A stretch of DNA of 9,510 nucleotides from an uncultured Chloroflexota bacterium (GCA_903847005.1 CAINCM010000076.1:1-9510), one strand, 5' to 3'; counted from the first letter of the stretch, positions 1 to 7,003 are shown. Numbers and translations are program-made. The notes: a model not told the origin generated them from the letters alone.

Positions 1-207
1 ACCCCGATCGCAGGGTTCAACGAGACGGTGCCGGAGATGGTGGCGCTCGGAAAGTTCTTCCGTGCCAACGGGCTCTATACGATCGTGCGCTGGAACGGCT
101 TCTTCACCAACCCGCCGCTCAACATCAGCGACGAGGAGTTGGACTTCGCCTTTGACGTGATCGATCGCGGACTCTCGGAGGTCGACGCCGCGCTCGGACT
201 CGCCTGA
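1..207 (+). CDS. Class-III (PLP-dependent) aminotransferase, C-terminal fragment
   Basis: The window opens inside this gene; 68 C-terminal codons and a TGA stop are visible. The segment reads VRWNGFFTNPPLNIS followed by a helix of the type DEELDFAFDVIDRGL. This matches the C-terminal small domain of class-III (omega-amino acid, taurine/beta-alanine-type) aminotransferases, where a W-N-x-x-F-T-N-P-P-L segment precedes the last helix. These enzymes move an amino group from an amine or amino acid to a 2-oxoacid using pyridoxal phosphate, in the cytoplasm. The PLP lysine and the rest of the active site lie upstream of the window, so substrate specificity cannot be judged. The stop codon overlaps the next gene's ATG by one base (TGATG), so the two are probably cotranscribed and translationally coupled, which suggests a shared role in amino acid nitrogen metabolism. 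Confidence 0.8.
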   Translation, partial: TPIAGFNETVPEMVALGKFFRANGLYTIVRWNGFFTNPPLNISDEELDFAFDVIDRGLSEVDAALGLA

Positions 208-1247
208 TGTGCGCCGACCGCTCGCGAGGCACGCGGATCGGCGTAGAGCCCACGGCCCCTGTCCTCGTGCAGGTTGTTCGGGGCGACATCGTCGAGGCGC
301 AGCATCGCGGCGACGTGGCGATCGTGGGGAGCGGCGGCGCTCTTCGCGCCTCGCTCGGTGCGGCCGACCGATTGATCTCCCTCCGCTCGGCGATCAAGCC
401 TTTCACGGCGGTCGCGGTGCTCATGGCGGCGGAGTCGACCGGCGCCGAAATGGGAAGCGATGCGATCGCGCTCTCCGCAGCGAGCCACGCCGGCGCAGAT
501 GAGCATGTGGCGGTAGCCGAAGCGATGGTCGAACGCTACCGCCTCGACCCCGAACTTCTCGTGCACGGGCGTCCATCTCCGCTGCGCAGCGGTTCCAGCG
601 GAAGCCTGCTGCAACACATGTGCTCCGGGCAGCACCTTTCGCTGCTCTTGCTGGCGCAGGCGCTCGGCGTGGATGCACGCGGGTACGACGACTATGCACA
701 CCCGGTGCAGAAGCGGCTGCGAGCCGTCGTTGGAGAACTCCTTGGAACAGATCTGGATGCGGCACCGTGGGGGATGGATGGCTGCGCGATCCCAACGTAC
801 GCAGTCCCGCTACAGGTTGCGGCGGAGGGGGCGCGACGCTGGGCGAATCCCGACGCCTCTGGGCTGTCGCCAGAGCTTTCAGCCGGCCTGCAGCGCGTCC
901 GCGATGCGGCGATCGAGCATCCACGGCTCATCGCGGGAGGTGGTTTCCTCGACACGGATCTGATCCGCGGCGGGGAGGGGGTTGTGGTGGCGAAGCAGGG
1001 CGCCGAGGGTCTCTGCCTCGTGGGCGCGCCGGGGATCGGGATCGCGGTTCACACCGACGATGGAGATGCCGCAGCTCGTGCCGGCCGGGTTGCAACCGTT
1101 GCGGCACTTCGTGTTGCTGGCGCTGCAGTTGCGCGCGCATCGACGCTCGACGCGCATCGAGTGGTGTCACTCCCAGATCCGCGCGGTGGTTCGGCACTCG
1201 CTCGCGCAGAGGCGAGTCAGGCCTTCGAGGCCCTTCGACCGAGCTAG
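207..1247 (+). CDS. Asparaginase, L-asparaginase II family
   Basis: A 346-residue protein resembling the L-asparaginase II (Rhizobium etli thermolabile-type) family, about the usual family length. Members hydrolyse L-asparagine to aspartate and ammonia in the cytoplasm and resemble serine beta-lactamase-type folds. Visible landmarks: PVLVQVVRGDIVEAQHRG near residues 18-34; RSAIKP (60-65) with the candidate catalytic Ser61 and Lys64; ASHAG (92-96); MCSGQH (138-143); DGCAIPTYAVPL (191-202); KQGAEG with Lys263. The MCSGQH segment is unusual: most members I know have CSGKH, where the lysine and two cysteines (equivalent here to Cys139 and Cys193) bind zinc. Here Gln142 replaces that lysine. The ATG overlaps the upstream aminotransferase stop by one base, which fixes the start as plausible, although conserved sequence begins only near residue 18. 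There is no signal peptide. The role in asparagine use is inferred from the family. Confidence 0.85.
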   Translation: MCADRSRGTRIGVEPTAPVLVQVVRGDIVEAQHRGDVAIVGSGGALRASLGAADRLISLRSAIKPFTAVAVLMAAESTGAEMGSDAIALSAASHAGADEHVAVAEAMVERYRLDPELLVHGRPSPLRSGSSGSLLQHMCSGQHLSLLLLAQALGVDARGYDDYAHPVQKRLRAVVGELLGTDLDAAPWGMDGCAIPTYAVPLQVAAEGARRWANPDASGLSPELSAGLQRVRDAAIEHPRLIAGGGFLDTDLIRGGEGVVVAKQGAEGLCLVGAPGIGIAVHTDDGDAAARAGRVATVAALRVAGAAVARASTLDAHRVVSLPDPRGGSALARAEASQAFEALRPS

Positions 1248-1264
1248 GCGTGCCCCAAGCGAAC

Positions 1265-2176
1265 ATGCGCGTGGGCGAGGCCTGGCAGGTGCTCGGTCTC
1301 CCTCCTGCGCCGACCGCAGAGCGCGTGAAGCGGGCATACCGCAACCTGGCAAAGTCGCTGCACCCAGACGCGGCCGGCGGACGAGCACGGCCGTCGGCCT
1401 TTGCGCGCCTCACCGAGGCGTACGAAGTCGCGCTCGCCGAAGCGCTCGCTGCGAATCGGCACGGTGCACCTCCGACAAGCACAGCGCCTTCGCCGCGACC
1501 ACGACCGCGTCGTGCCGCACCCGTTCAATCGCCGACGTCGGATGCCGAGGACGAGCGACCACGAGCGCGTCCCGGGTCGACTACGTACGACGGAACCAGC
1601 GCGAGCGACCAAGATCAGGTTTGGAACGGGGCGGAGTGGGTTGGCGCGGACTCGGGAACGTACTGGCGCGTCAATCCGAAGGAGTATGCAGATCCGCGCA
1701 AGCACGGCGCGGAGTATCGTGCCCGTGGCAAACGTCCGATTCGACGCGACGGACGATCGCCGCGCGCACCTCTCTCCACAGCCCCGATCAGGGAGGTGCA
1801 GCGTTCGCCTGCAACGTGGCCGCGCATCGAGTGGCGACTCTTCTATGCGCTCGTTGCGTGGGCGCCCCTTCTCGCCGCCGAGCCGCTCCTCCCCGGGGCT
1901 GCCGTCGAGCTCCTCGTCTTCGGTCTGCTGATGCTCGCTCCGCGGGTCGCCTGGTCTGGTGCGCGCGGGAGCATCGCACTGCTCCTCGTTGCCATCCCCT
2001 GGTCGCTCGCCGCTGCGTTCGGTCTCCCGCTCCCGTCAACGGAGGGGGTCGGCGCGGTTGTGGCGCTGATCTGGACCGGCGCGTATGCCGCAGCCGCGCT
2101 CCTCTCCTGGAGCGGGCGACTCTCACCGCGGCCATGGCTCCTGCAGGATGCGGGGCGCGCGAACGACGCGGGGTAG
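1265..2176 (+). CDS. J-domain (DnaJ-like) membrane protein
   Basis: A 303-residue protein. Residues 1-65 form a J domain: EAWQVLGL, then RVKRAYRNLAKSLHPD with the HPD motif at 33-35, which in this family stimulates Hsp70/DnaK ATPase. The G/F and zinc-finger regions of true DnaJ are absent. Residues 66-118 are a Pro/Arg/Ser-rich low-complexity linker. Residues 119-155 form a compact Trp/Tyr-rich segment (WNGAEWVGADSGTYWRVNPKEYADPRKHG in overlapping pieces) that looks like a conserved module. Residues 193-282 contain three to four hydrophobic stretches (about 193-209, 212-225, 236-253 and 262-281), so the C-terminus should sit in the membrane with the J domain cytoplasmic. An alternative GTG start at 1250, two bases after the asparaginase stop, adds five residues; neither start has a clear Shine-Dalgarno. 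The stop codon TAG is part of the next gene's TAGGAT promoter element. Client and function are unknown; recruitment of DnaK to a membrane site is inference. Confidence 0.75.
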   Translation: MRVGEAWQVLGLPPAPTAERVKRAYRNLAKSLHPDAAGGRARPSAFARLTEAYEVALAEALAANRHGAPPTSTAPSPRPRPRRAAPVQSPTSDAEDERPRARPGSTTYDGTSASDQDQVWNGAEWVGADSGTYWRVNPKEYADPRKHGAEYRARGKRPIRRDGRSPRAPLSTAPIREVQRSPATWPRIEWRLFYALVAWAPLLAAEPLLPGAAVELLVFGLLMLAPRVAWSGARGSIALLLVAIPWSLAAAFGLPLPSTEGVGAVVALIWTGAYAAAALLSWSGRLSPRPWLLQDAGRANDAG

Positions 2177-2179
2177 GAT
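2174..2179 (+). promoter_or_regulatory. Putative -10 element (TAGGAT) of a leaderless promoter for the DtxR-like gene
   Basis: GGGTAGGAT is followed by six bases and then the ATG at 2186. A TAnnnT hexamer this close to a start codon fits leaderless transcription, where the RNA begins at or next to the initiation codon. No Shine-Dalgarno sequence precedes the ATG and no recognisable -35 is seen. The same hexamer at the same spacing precedes proS. The TAG here is also the stop codon of the J-domain gene. Confidence 0.6.
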
Positions 2180-2185
2180 TCACCT

Positions 2186-2929
2186 ATGGTCGCCACTGCC
2201 CGCGCCCGCTCCACACGTGCTGCGCTGTCGGCCGCTGCGCAGGAGTACATCCTCGCGTTTCGATCTCATCCCGAGGTGGACGGGGTCACCCCTACGCTGG
2301 TCGCCAAACAGCTCGCGGTGAGCAAGCAGGCGGCGGCAGAGATGTTCAAGCGCCTTGCAGACGACAAGTTGATTGCCGGCTGCACCGGACATGCGCGACT
2401 CTGGAAGCTCACCGCGGCAGGCGAGGCTGCTGCCGATGCGATCTTCAAACGACACGCGCTGCTCGAGTGGCTCCTCACCGGAGTGGTCGGGCTCTCATGG
2501 GCCGCCGCGGATGCGGAGGCGCGACGCCTTCATGCGGTGATCTCTCCCGCGCTCGAGGAGCGTCTCAATCAGATGCTCGGGCAGCCTGAGACGTGTCCGC
2601 ACGGGAATCCGATCGATCGTGCAGCCGAGGCGCGTCGGCCGAAGGGGAGGCCGCTCGCGGAGCTTGAGGCCGGCGAGGCGGCAACCATCTATCGGGTGAC
2701 CGAAGCGGCGGAGGCGGATGGTGCACTGCTCAGCTACCTCGAGGCCCGCGGACTCGTTCCAGGCGCATCCGTCTCCGTGCTTTCGCGAAGCAGCTCTCTC
2801 GACTCTCTCACGCTCGACGGTCCGATCGGCCGGGCGACGCTCGGGCTCCGTCCTGCAGCGCTCGTCCACGTGCTTCAGGGGAGCGTCGACCAGAAGCTCT
2901 TCCATCGAGTGGCTGGAGCCGAGACATGA
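2186..2929 (+). CDS. DtxR/MntR-family metal-dependent transcriptional regulator
   Basis: A 247-residue protein with the DtxR/IdeR architecture. Residues 15-80 are a winged helix-turn-helix (VTPTLVAKQLAVSKQAAAEM, then LWKLTAAG as the wing). Residues 88-143 are the dimerisation and metal-binding domain, with RHALLEWLLTGVVGLSW, ISPALEERL and the family signature CPHGNPI at 137-143. Residues 157-230 are a FeoA/SH3-like domain (LAELEAGEAATIYRV to ATLGLRPAALVHV). Such proteins bind operators when loaded with Fe(II) or Mn(II) and repress metal uptake. Against DtxR, the ancillary ligands His79 and Glu83 correspond to His90 and Glu94. However, the primary-site positions Met10, Cys102, Glu105 and His106 appear as Glu20, Arg113, His116 and Ala117, and His98 as Asp109. 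Metal selectivity or sensing may therefore differ. The start is supported by the TAGGAT-N6-ATG arrangement. It overlaps gltX by ATGA and is presumably cotranscribed with it; no iron transporter gene is nearby. Confidence 0.85.
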   Translation: MVATARARSTRAALSAAAQEYILAFRSHPEVDGVTPTLVAKQLAVSKQAAAEMFKRLADDKLIAGCTGHARLWKLTAAGEAAADAIFKRHALLEWLLTGVVGLSWAAADAEARRLHAVISPALEERLNQMLGQPETCPHGNPIDRAAEARRPKGRPLAELEAGEAATIYRVTEAAEADGALLSYLEARGLVPGASVSVLSRSSSLDSLTLDGPIGRATLGLRPAALVHVLQGSVDQKLFHRVAGAET

Positions 2930-4431
2930 GCGGCGCGGTACGCGTGCGCATTGCGCCGAGCCCGACGGGGCCCTTCCACATCGGGACGGCTCGGACGGCG
3001 CTCTTCAACCTTCTGTACGCCCGCAGGACCGGCGGCACCTACATCGTGCGGGTCGAGGACACCGACACCGCACGATCGACCGCGGAGCACGAGGCTGACA
3101 TCCTCGAAGGGCTGCGTTGGCTCGGGCTCGAGGCCGATGAGGGCATCATCTCGGCGGAAGAGGAACGCGGTTCGCGTGGTCCATATCGACAATCGGCTCG
3201 AGGCGCGCGTTACGCAGAGGTGGCGAGGCAACTCCATGCCCAGGGGCTCGCCTACCACTGCTTCTGCACGGCTGCCGAGTTGGATGCGGAGCGCAGCGCG
3301 CGCGAGAAGGCGAAGCTGCCACCCCGATACTCCGGTCGCTGCGCTGGCATCGCGGCGGATGATGCGGCACGACGTGTCGCGGCCGGCGAGCCCGCGGCGC
3401 TGAGATTCCGCATCAAGCCCGGTGTGGTCGTCGTCGATGATCTTGTTCGCGGTCGTGTAGAGATCGACGCCGAGGCGCTGGGTGGCGACCTTGTGATCCT
3501 GCGTGCGGACGGTTCTCCGCTCTACCACTTCACCGTGGTCGTCGACGACGCAGACATGGGGATCACGCACGTCATCCGTGGCGAAGACCACCTCTCCAAC
3601 ACGCCGAAGCACATCCTCCTCTTCCAGGCGCTTGGGGTGGCGCTTCCGAAGTTCGCCCACCTTCCGCTGATCCTGAATCCAGATCGCACCAAGATGAGCA
3701 AGCGCAAGAGCCAGACCGCAATCTCCGACTATCGAGCAGAGGGCTTCCTGAAGGAGGCGATCGTCAACTTCTTGGCACTCCTCGGATGGTCGACCGGAAG
3801 CGAGGATGAGATTCTCAGCGTGGAAGAGATCCAGGCGCGATTCGATCTTGAACACGTGCAGAAGGCGGGTGCGGTCTTCGATCGAACCCGACTTGAGTGG
3901 ATCAACGGCCAGTGGATCCGGAGGCTGGCAAACGAAGAGCTGCTGTCGCGCCTTCGTCCCTTCTACGATCTCGCCGCCGCGGATGGCCGTCTCGCTCGCC
4001 CGGCGCGCGACGAGGAGATTGCGGCGCTCCTCCCGCTGATTCGCGAGCGCATACCGCTGCTCTCATCGGCGATCGAGCTCACCGATTTCCTCTTCATGGA
4101 TTCGCTCGTGCACGATCCCGCACTCCTTGTGCCGAAACGGTGGGATGCGACGACGACGCGTGCGGCGCTGGAAGCGGCACGACCGCTGATTGCCGATGGA
4201 ATCGGCGAAGGGGATGCGCCGCTGCTCGATGCACCAGACGCCCTCGAGGGGACTCTGCGTGCGCTTGCCGAGGGGGAGGGGTGGAAGGCGGGCGACCTCT
4301 TCATGGCGCTGCGCGCGGCAGCAACCGGCCGCACGGCAACGCCGCCACTCTTCGACAGCATGCGACTCCTCGGCCGAGCCACCACGCTCGCGCGCATCGA
4401 CCAGGCGATCGCCACGCTGCGCGCGATCTGA
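2926..4431 (+). CDS. gltX: Glutamyl-tRNA synthetase (glutamate--tRNA ligase)
   Basis: A 501-residue class-I aminoacyl-tRNA synthetase that charges tRNA-Glu (and perhaps tRNA-Gln, if the organism uses the amidotransferase route) with glutamate and ATP. The HIGH-type motif is PSPTGPFHIGTAR (residues 11-23), followed by VRVEDTDTAR (41-50), which binds glutamate. DADMGITHVIRGEDHLSNTPKH spans 208-229, and the KMSKR loop is at 256-260. The C-terminal anticodon-binding domain ends with the typical FMALRAAATGRTATPPLFDS region, so the gene is full length. In the insertion near 112-141, the zinc-type pattern of E. coli GluRS (CxC then CxH) is only partly kept: Cys112, Cys114 and Cys139 are present but the fourth position is Gly141. 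Its ATG overlaps the regulator's stop (ATGA), so translation is probably coupled and transcription comes from the upstream promoter. Confidence 0.97.
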   Translation: MSGAVRVRIAPSPTGPFHIGTARTALFNLLYARRTGGTYIVRVEDTDTARSTAEHEADILEGLRWLGLEADEGIISAEEERGSRGPYRQSARGARYAEVARQLHAQGLAYHCFCTAAELDAERSAREKAKLPPRYSGRCAGIAADDAARRVAAGEPAALRFRIKPGVVVVDDLVRGRVEIDAEALGGDLVILRADGSPLYHFTVVVDDADMGITHVIRGEDHLSNTPKHILLFQALGVALPKFAHLPLILNPDRTKMSKRKSQTAISDYRAEGFLKEAIVNFLALLGWSTGSEDEILSVEEIQARFDLEHVQKAGAVFDRTRLEWINGQWIRRLANEELLSRLRPFYDLAAADGRLARPARDEEIAALLPLIRERIPLLSSAIELTDFLFMDSLVHDPALLVPKRWDATTTRAALEAARPLIADGIGEGDAPLLDAPDALEGTLRALAEGEGWKAGDLFMALRAAATGRTATPPLFDSMRLLGRATTLARIDQAIATLRAI

Positions 4432-4437
4432 GGCCCC

Positions 4438-4455
4438 GTTCACGCGCTGTTAACG
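4438..4455 (+). promoter_or_regulatory. PHO-box-like repeat (candidate PhoP/PhoB-family operator)
   Basis: GTTCACG at 4438-4444 and GTTAACG at 4449-4455 share six of seven bases and are separated by four bases, giving an 11-base period. PhoP boxes of Streptomyces are known 11-nt direct repeats, each with a conserved GTTCA-type seven-base part and a variable four-base part, so the match in form is good. It lies between gltX and an OmpR/PhoB-family regulator, where autoregulation would be expected. Because GTTAAC is palindromic, the same bases can also be read as an imperfect inverted repeat. No convincing -10 follows. Confidence 0.45.
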
Positions 4456-4462
4456 AGAAGGC

Positions 4463-4468
4463 GGGAGG
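4463..4468 (+). promoter_or_regulatory. Shine-Dalgarno site of the response-regulator gene
   Basis: GGGAGG ends 5 bases before the GTG at 4474 and 8 bases before the next in-frame GTG at 4477, so either could be the start; the second has the slightly better spacing. This is the clearest ribosome-binding site in the window and contrasts with the leaderless starts of the DtxR-like gene and proS. Confidence 0.65.
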
Positions 4469-4473
4469 CTGAA

Positions 4474-5178
4474 GTGGTGAAGCATGACACGGCGCACATC
4501 CTCCTCGTCGAAGACGAGCGGCCGCTTCGCGAGGCGCTCGCGGATGCGTTGGCCGCCGAAGGATTCACGGTGGAGCAGACGGGCACGGGTGCCGCAGGAC
4601 TTGCCGCGTTTCGCGCGCACACTCCCGATCTCGTGCTCCTCGATCTGATGCTCCCTGAGATGAGCGGTGTCGAGGTCTGCCGTGCGATCCGCACCAACTC
4701 CAGTGTGCCGATCATCATGGTGACGGCGAAGGCGTCTGAGACGGATCGCATCGCAGGCCTCAACCTGGGTGCCGACGATTACGTGACAAAGCCGTTCTCC
4801 TCCCGTGAGCTCTCGGCTCGCATCCGTGCCGTGCTACGCCGCGGCGGAGCCGCTCCTGCACCGAGTCGCGAGCGCCTGGTGCGAATCGGCGAGGCGGAGA
4901 TCGACCTCGACGGGCAACGGATCCTTCGCGACGGAGCGGTGGTCCATGTGAAGCCGAAGGCCTTCCAGCTCCTCGCCTTCCTGATTGCCAACGCGGGGCG
5001 TGTCTACAGCCGTGAGCAGTTGTTGGATCGCGTCTGGGGCTACGACTATGCGGGCGAGACGCGCACCGTGGACGTCCACATGCACGCCCTCCGCCGAGCG
5101 GTAGAGGCGACGCCGGCCCACCCCGTGGCCCTGCAGACCGTCCGCAACATCGGCTACGTGCTCCGACAGAGTGCCTGA
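4474..5178 (+). CDS. OmpR/PhoB-family two-component response regulator (PhoP/RegX3-like)
   Basis: A 234-residue DNA-binding response regulator. The receiver domain (residues 7-122) has the acidic pair Glu13-Asp14, the phospho-acceptor Asp57 in LVLLDLMLPEMSG, Thr84 in MVTAK and Lys106 in DDYVTKPFS. A short Ala/Pro linker (125-132) leads to a winged-helix output domain (about 135-232) with FQLLAFLIANAGRVYSREQLLDRVWG and the recognition region RTVDVHMHALRRAVE, ending in VRNIGYVL. All catalytic positions are present. Start codon is one of two tandem GTGs (4474 or 4477) after a GGGAGG site. The partner is probably the histidine kinase at 7000-8229, separated from it by proS. Phosphate control is inferred from the sequence type, the PHO-box-like repeat just upstream and a glycerophosphodiester phosphodiesterase gene downstream; other OmpR-family roles remain possible. 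Confidence 0.93.
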   Translation: MVKHDTAHILLVEDERPLREALADALAAEGFTVEQTGTGAAGLAAFRAHTPDLVLLDLMLPEMSGVEVCRAIRTNSSVPIIMVTAKASETDRIAGLNLGADDYVTKPFSSRELSARIRAVLRRGGAAPAPSRERLVRIGEAEIDLDGQRILRDGAVVHVKPKAFQLLAFLIANAGRVYSREQLLDRVWGYDYAGETRTVDVHMHALRRAVEATPAHPVALQTVRNIGYVLRQSA

Positions 5179-5212
5179 CCTCCCACTCTCGCCGCGAGCT
5201 GGGCGGCGCGGG

Positions 5213-5218
5213 TAGGAT
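5213..5218 (+). promoter_or_regulatory. Putative -10 element (TAGGAT) of a leaderless promoter for proS
   Basis: GGGTAGGAT is followed by GACCAG and then the ATG at 5225, the same six-base spacing and the same GC-rich approach as before the DtxR-like gene. There is no Shine-Dalgarno before this ATG. The 46-base gap after the response-regulator stop shows no T-tailed hairpin, so read-through from the regulator gene is also possible. No -35 element is recognisable. Confidence 0.6.
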
Positions 5219-5224
5219 GACCAG

Positions 5225-7003
5225 ATGCGAATAGGGAACCTCTTCTTCAGCACGCTTCGCGAGGACCCCGCCGATGCGGAGATGCCCTCCCATCGACTCT
5301 TGCTGCGAGCCGGGTACATCCGCCCGCTCGGGGCCGGGATCTACTCGCTCCTGCCACTCGGCATGCGCGTCAACATGAAGGTCACCCAGGTGATCCGCGA
5401 GGAGATGAACGCGATCGGCGCACAGGAGATGCTCATGCCAGTCGTTCACCCCGCCGATCTCTGGCGAGAGACCGGGCGCTACGACCAGATCGGCCCTGAG
5501 ATGGGCCGTTTCAAGGATCGTGGCGGACGAGACATGGTGCTCGCCATGACCCATGAAGAAGTGGTTGCCGATCTCCTCCGCAAACTCGTGAGTTCCTGGC
5601 GACAGCTTCCGCAGCAGCTCTATCACTTTCAGACGAAGTGGCGAGATGAGCCGCGCTCGAGGGGCGGACTGATCCGGGTGCGCGAGTTCACCATGAAAGA
5701 CGCGTACTCGGCGGATCGCGACGAGGCGGGGCTCGATCACTCGTACGCGCTCTACTACCACGCCTATACGCGCATCTTTGCGCGGCTCGGCCTGAAGACG
5801 ATGGCCGTTGCGAGCGATGTCGGCATGATGGGCGGTACGCAGGCACATGAGTTCATGGCGCCGAGCGAGTTCGGCGAAGATACCCTGGTGATCTGCGACT
5901 CGTGCGCGAGCGCCTCGAATCGGCAGGTCGCGCGCGTGCGCAGGGCGGTGCCCGCTGCAGCGGCCCCACTCGAGCGCGAAGAGGTGAAGACCCCGAGCGC
6001 ATCGACGATCGAGGCGCTGGCAGCCCAGCTCGGCGTTCCGCAAGCGCAGACTGCGAAGGCCGTCTTCTTCGCCGATCGCGAGAATCGACTGATCGTGGCG
6101 ATTGTGCGCGGCGACGATGATGTGGAGGAGACGAAGCTGACGAACGCGATCGGCGCCCGCGACCTCCGTCCGGCGCGCGAAGAGGAGATCACCGCGGCCA
6201 AGATGGTGCCCGGCTACGCCTCGCCGATCGGTGCAACGGGAGCGCTCGTGGTCGTCGACGAACTCGTCGCCGCCTCGCCGAACCTTGTCGCGGGAGCGAA
6301 CAAGGAGGGCTACCACTACAAGAACGTCAACATCCCCCGTGACTTCACCCCTGACCACGTCGTGGATCTGGCGTCGGCGAAGACGGGCGACGGCTGCCTC
6401 GCCTGCGGCTCGCCTCTGCGGTTGGAGAAGGGGATCGAGGTAGGGAATATCTTCAAGCTCGGCACTCGGTACACGGCGGCGCTCGGCGCCGAGTATCTCG
6501 ACGAGGCCGGGGTCAAGCGCCCCATCATCATGGGCTCCTATGGGATCGGCGTCGGTCGCGCCGCCGCCTGCGTGGCCGAGGCGTACCACGACGAGAAGGG
6601 CTTGGCCTGGCCGACCGCCGTGTCGCCGTTCGATGCGCAGGTCGCGCTGCTGGGCGCCAACAAGGACCCACGCGTCGAGTCCTCCGCCGCCTCGCTCGAG
6701 GCTGCTGCGACGAGCGCCGGTCTCGAACTCCTGGTCGACGATCGGGAAGAGTCGCCGGGCGTGAAGTTTGCCGACGCCGAGCTCCTCGGCTCTCCGTGGA
6801 CCGTGACCATCTCTCCGCGATCGCTCGACGCCGGGGGCGCAGAGATGACGCGCCGCTCGACAGGCGAGCGGAGTGTGGTGCCGCTCGATGAGGTCGTGGA
6901 GCGGATCGTTGCGCACAAGCGCGCTGAGCGCGACGCGGTCGAGAGCGACCTGGCGGCGCGTGGCTTCCCAGCGACCTATGCTGGCGCGCCCTCGGGCAGA
7001 TGA
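5225..7003 (+). CDS. proS: Prolyl-tRNA synthetase (proline--tRNA ligase), bacterial type with editing domain
   Basis: A 592-residue class-II synthetase that charges tRNA-Pro. The N-terminal half has the class-II dimer region (GAGIYSLLPLGMRV, residues 37-49), MTHEEV (108-113), and motif 2 in FQTKWRDEPRSRGGLIRVREFTMKDAYS (pieces at 135-162). Residues about 255-375 form the INS/YbaK-like editing domain, which in this family hydrolyses Ala-tRNA-Pro; Lys278 in TAKAVFF fits the conserved editing lysine, and GYASPIGA (330-337) is the substrate loop. A CxxC pair at 224-227 and another at 391-394 flank the insertion. Motif 3 is GSYGIGVGR (437-445), and the anticodon-binding domain follows (about 468-570). 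Length and domain order fit the bacterial-type ProRS. It starts leaderless after TAGGAT and its stop overlaps the kinase start (ATGA), so a housekeeping gene is coupled to a sensor kinase. Confidence 0.97.
   Translation: MRIGNLFFSTLREDPADAEMPSHRLLLRAGYIRPLGAGIYSLLPLGMRVNMKVTQVIREEMNAIGAQEMLMPVVHPADLWRETGRYDQIGPEMGRFKDRGGRDMVLAMTHEEVVADLLRKLVSSWRQLPQQLYHFQTKWRDEPRSRGGLIRVREFTMKDAYSADRDEAGLDHSYALYYHAYTRIFARLGLKTMAVASDVGMMGGTQAHEFMAPSEFGEDTLVICDSCASASNRQVARVRRAVPAAAAPLEREEVKTPSASTIEALAAQLGVPQAQTAKAVFFADRENRLIVAIVRGDDDVEETKLTNAIGARDLRPAREEEITAAKMVPGYASPIGATGALVVVDELVAASPNLVAGANKEGYHYKNVNIPRDFTPDHVVDLASAKTGDGCLACGSPLRLEKGIEVGNIFKLGTRYTAALGAEYLDEAGVKRPIIMGSYGIGVGRAAACVAEAYHDEKGLAWPTAVSPFDAQVALLGANKDPRVESSAASLEAAATSAGLELLVDDREESPGVKFADAELLGSPWTVTISPRSLDAGGAEMTRRSTGERSVVPLDEVVERIVAHKRAERDAVESDLAARGFPATYAGAPSGR

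Noticed and set aside
620..1264. Upstream extension of the J-domain gene to an ATG at 620.
   Set aside because: The extra 215 residues lie within the asparaginase gene in another frame and are Arg/Cys-rich with no domain; the J domain begins right after 1265.
982..2589. A 535-codon plus-strand open frame across the asparaginase, J-domain and DtxR-like genes.
   Set aside because: It is Arg/Ala/Cys-rich and out of frame with three recognisable proteins; a shadow frame of GC-rich DNA.
2875..3855. A 326-codon minus-strand open frame inside gltX.
   Set aside because: Antisense to conserved gltX motifs, with no recognisable domain.
5191..5207. Possible hairpin GCCGC-N7-GCGGC after the response-regulator gene.
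   Set aside because: The stem is only five pairs, there is no T run, and it overlaps the approach to the proS promoter, so it is not a credible terminator.
4760..6916. A 718-codon open frame on the minus strand opposite the response-regulator gene and proS.
   Set aside because: It is rich in Arg, His and Gly, matches no family I recognise, and lies fully antisense to two clear genes. High GC content makes such antisense frames common.
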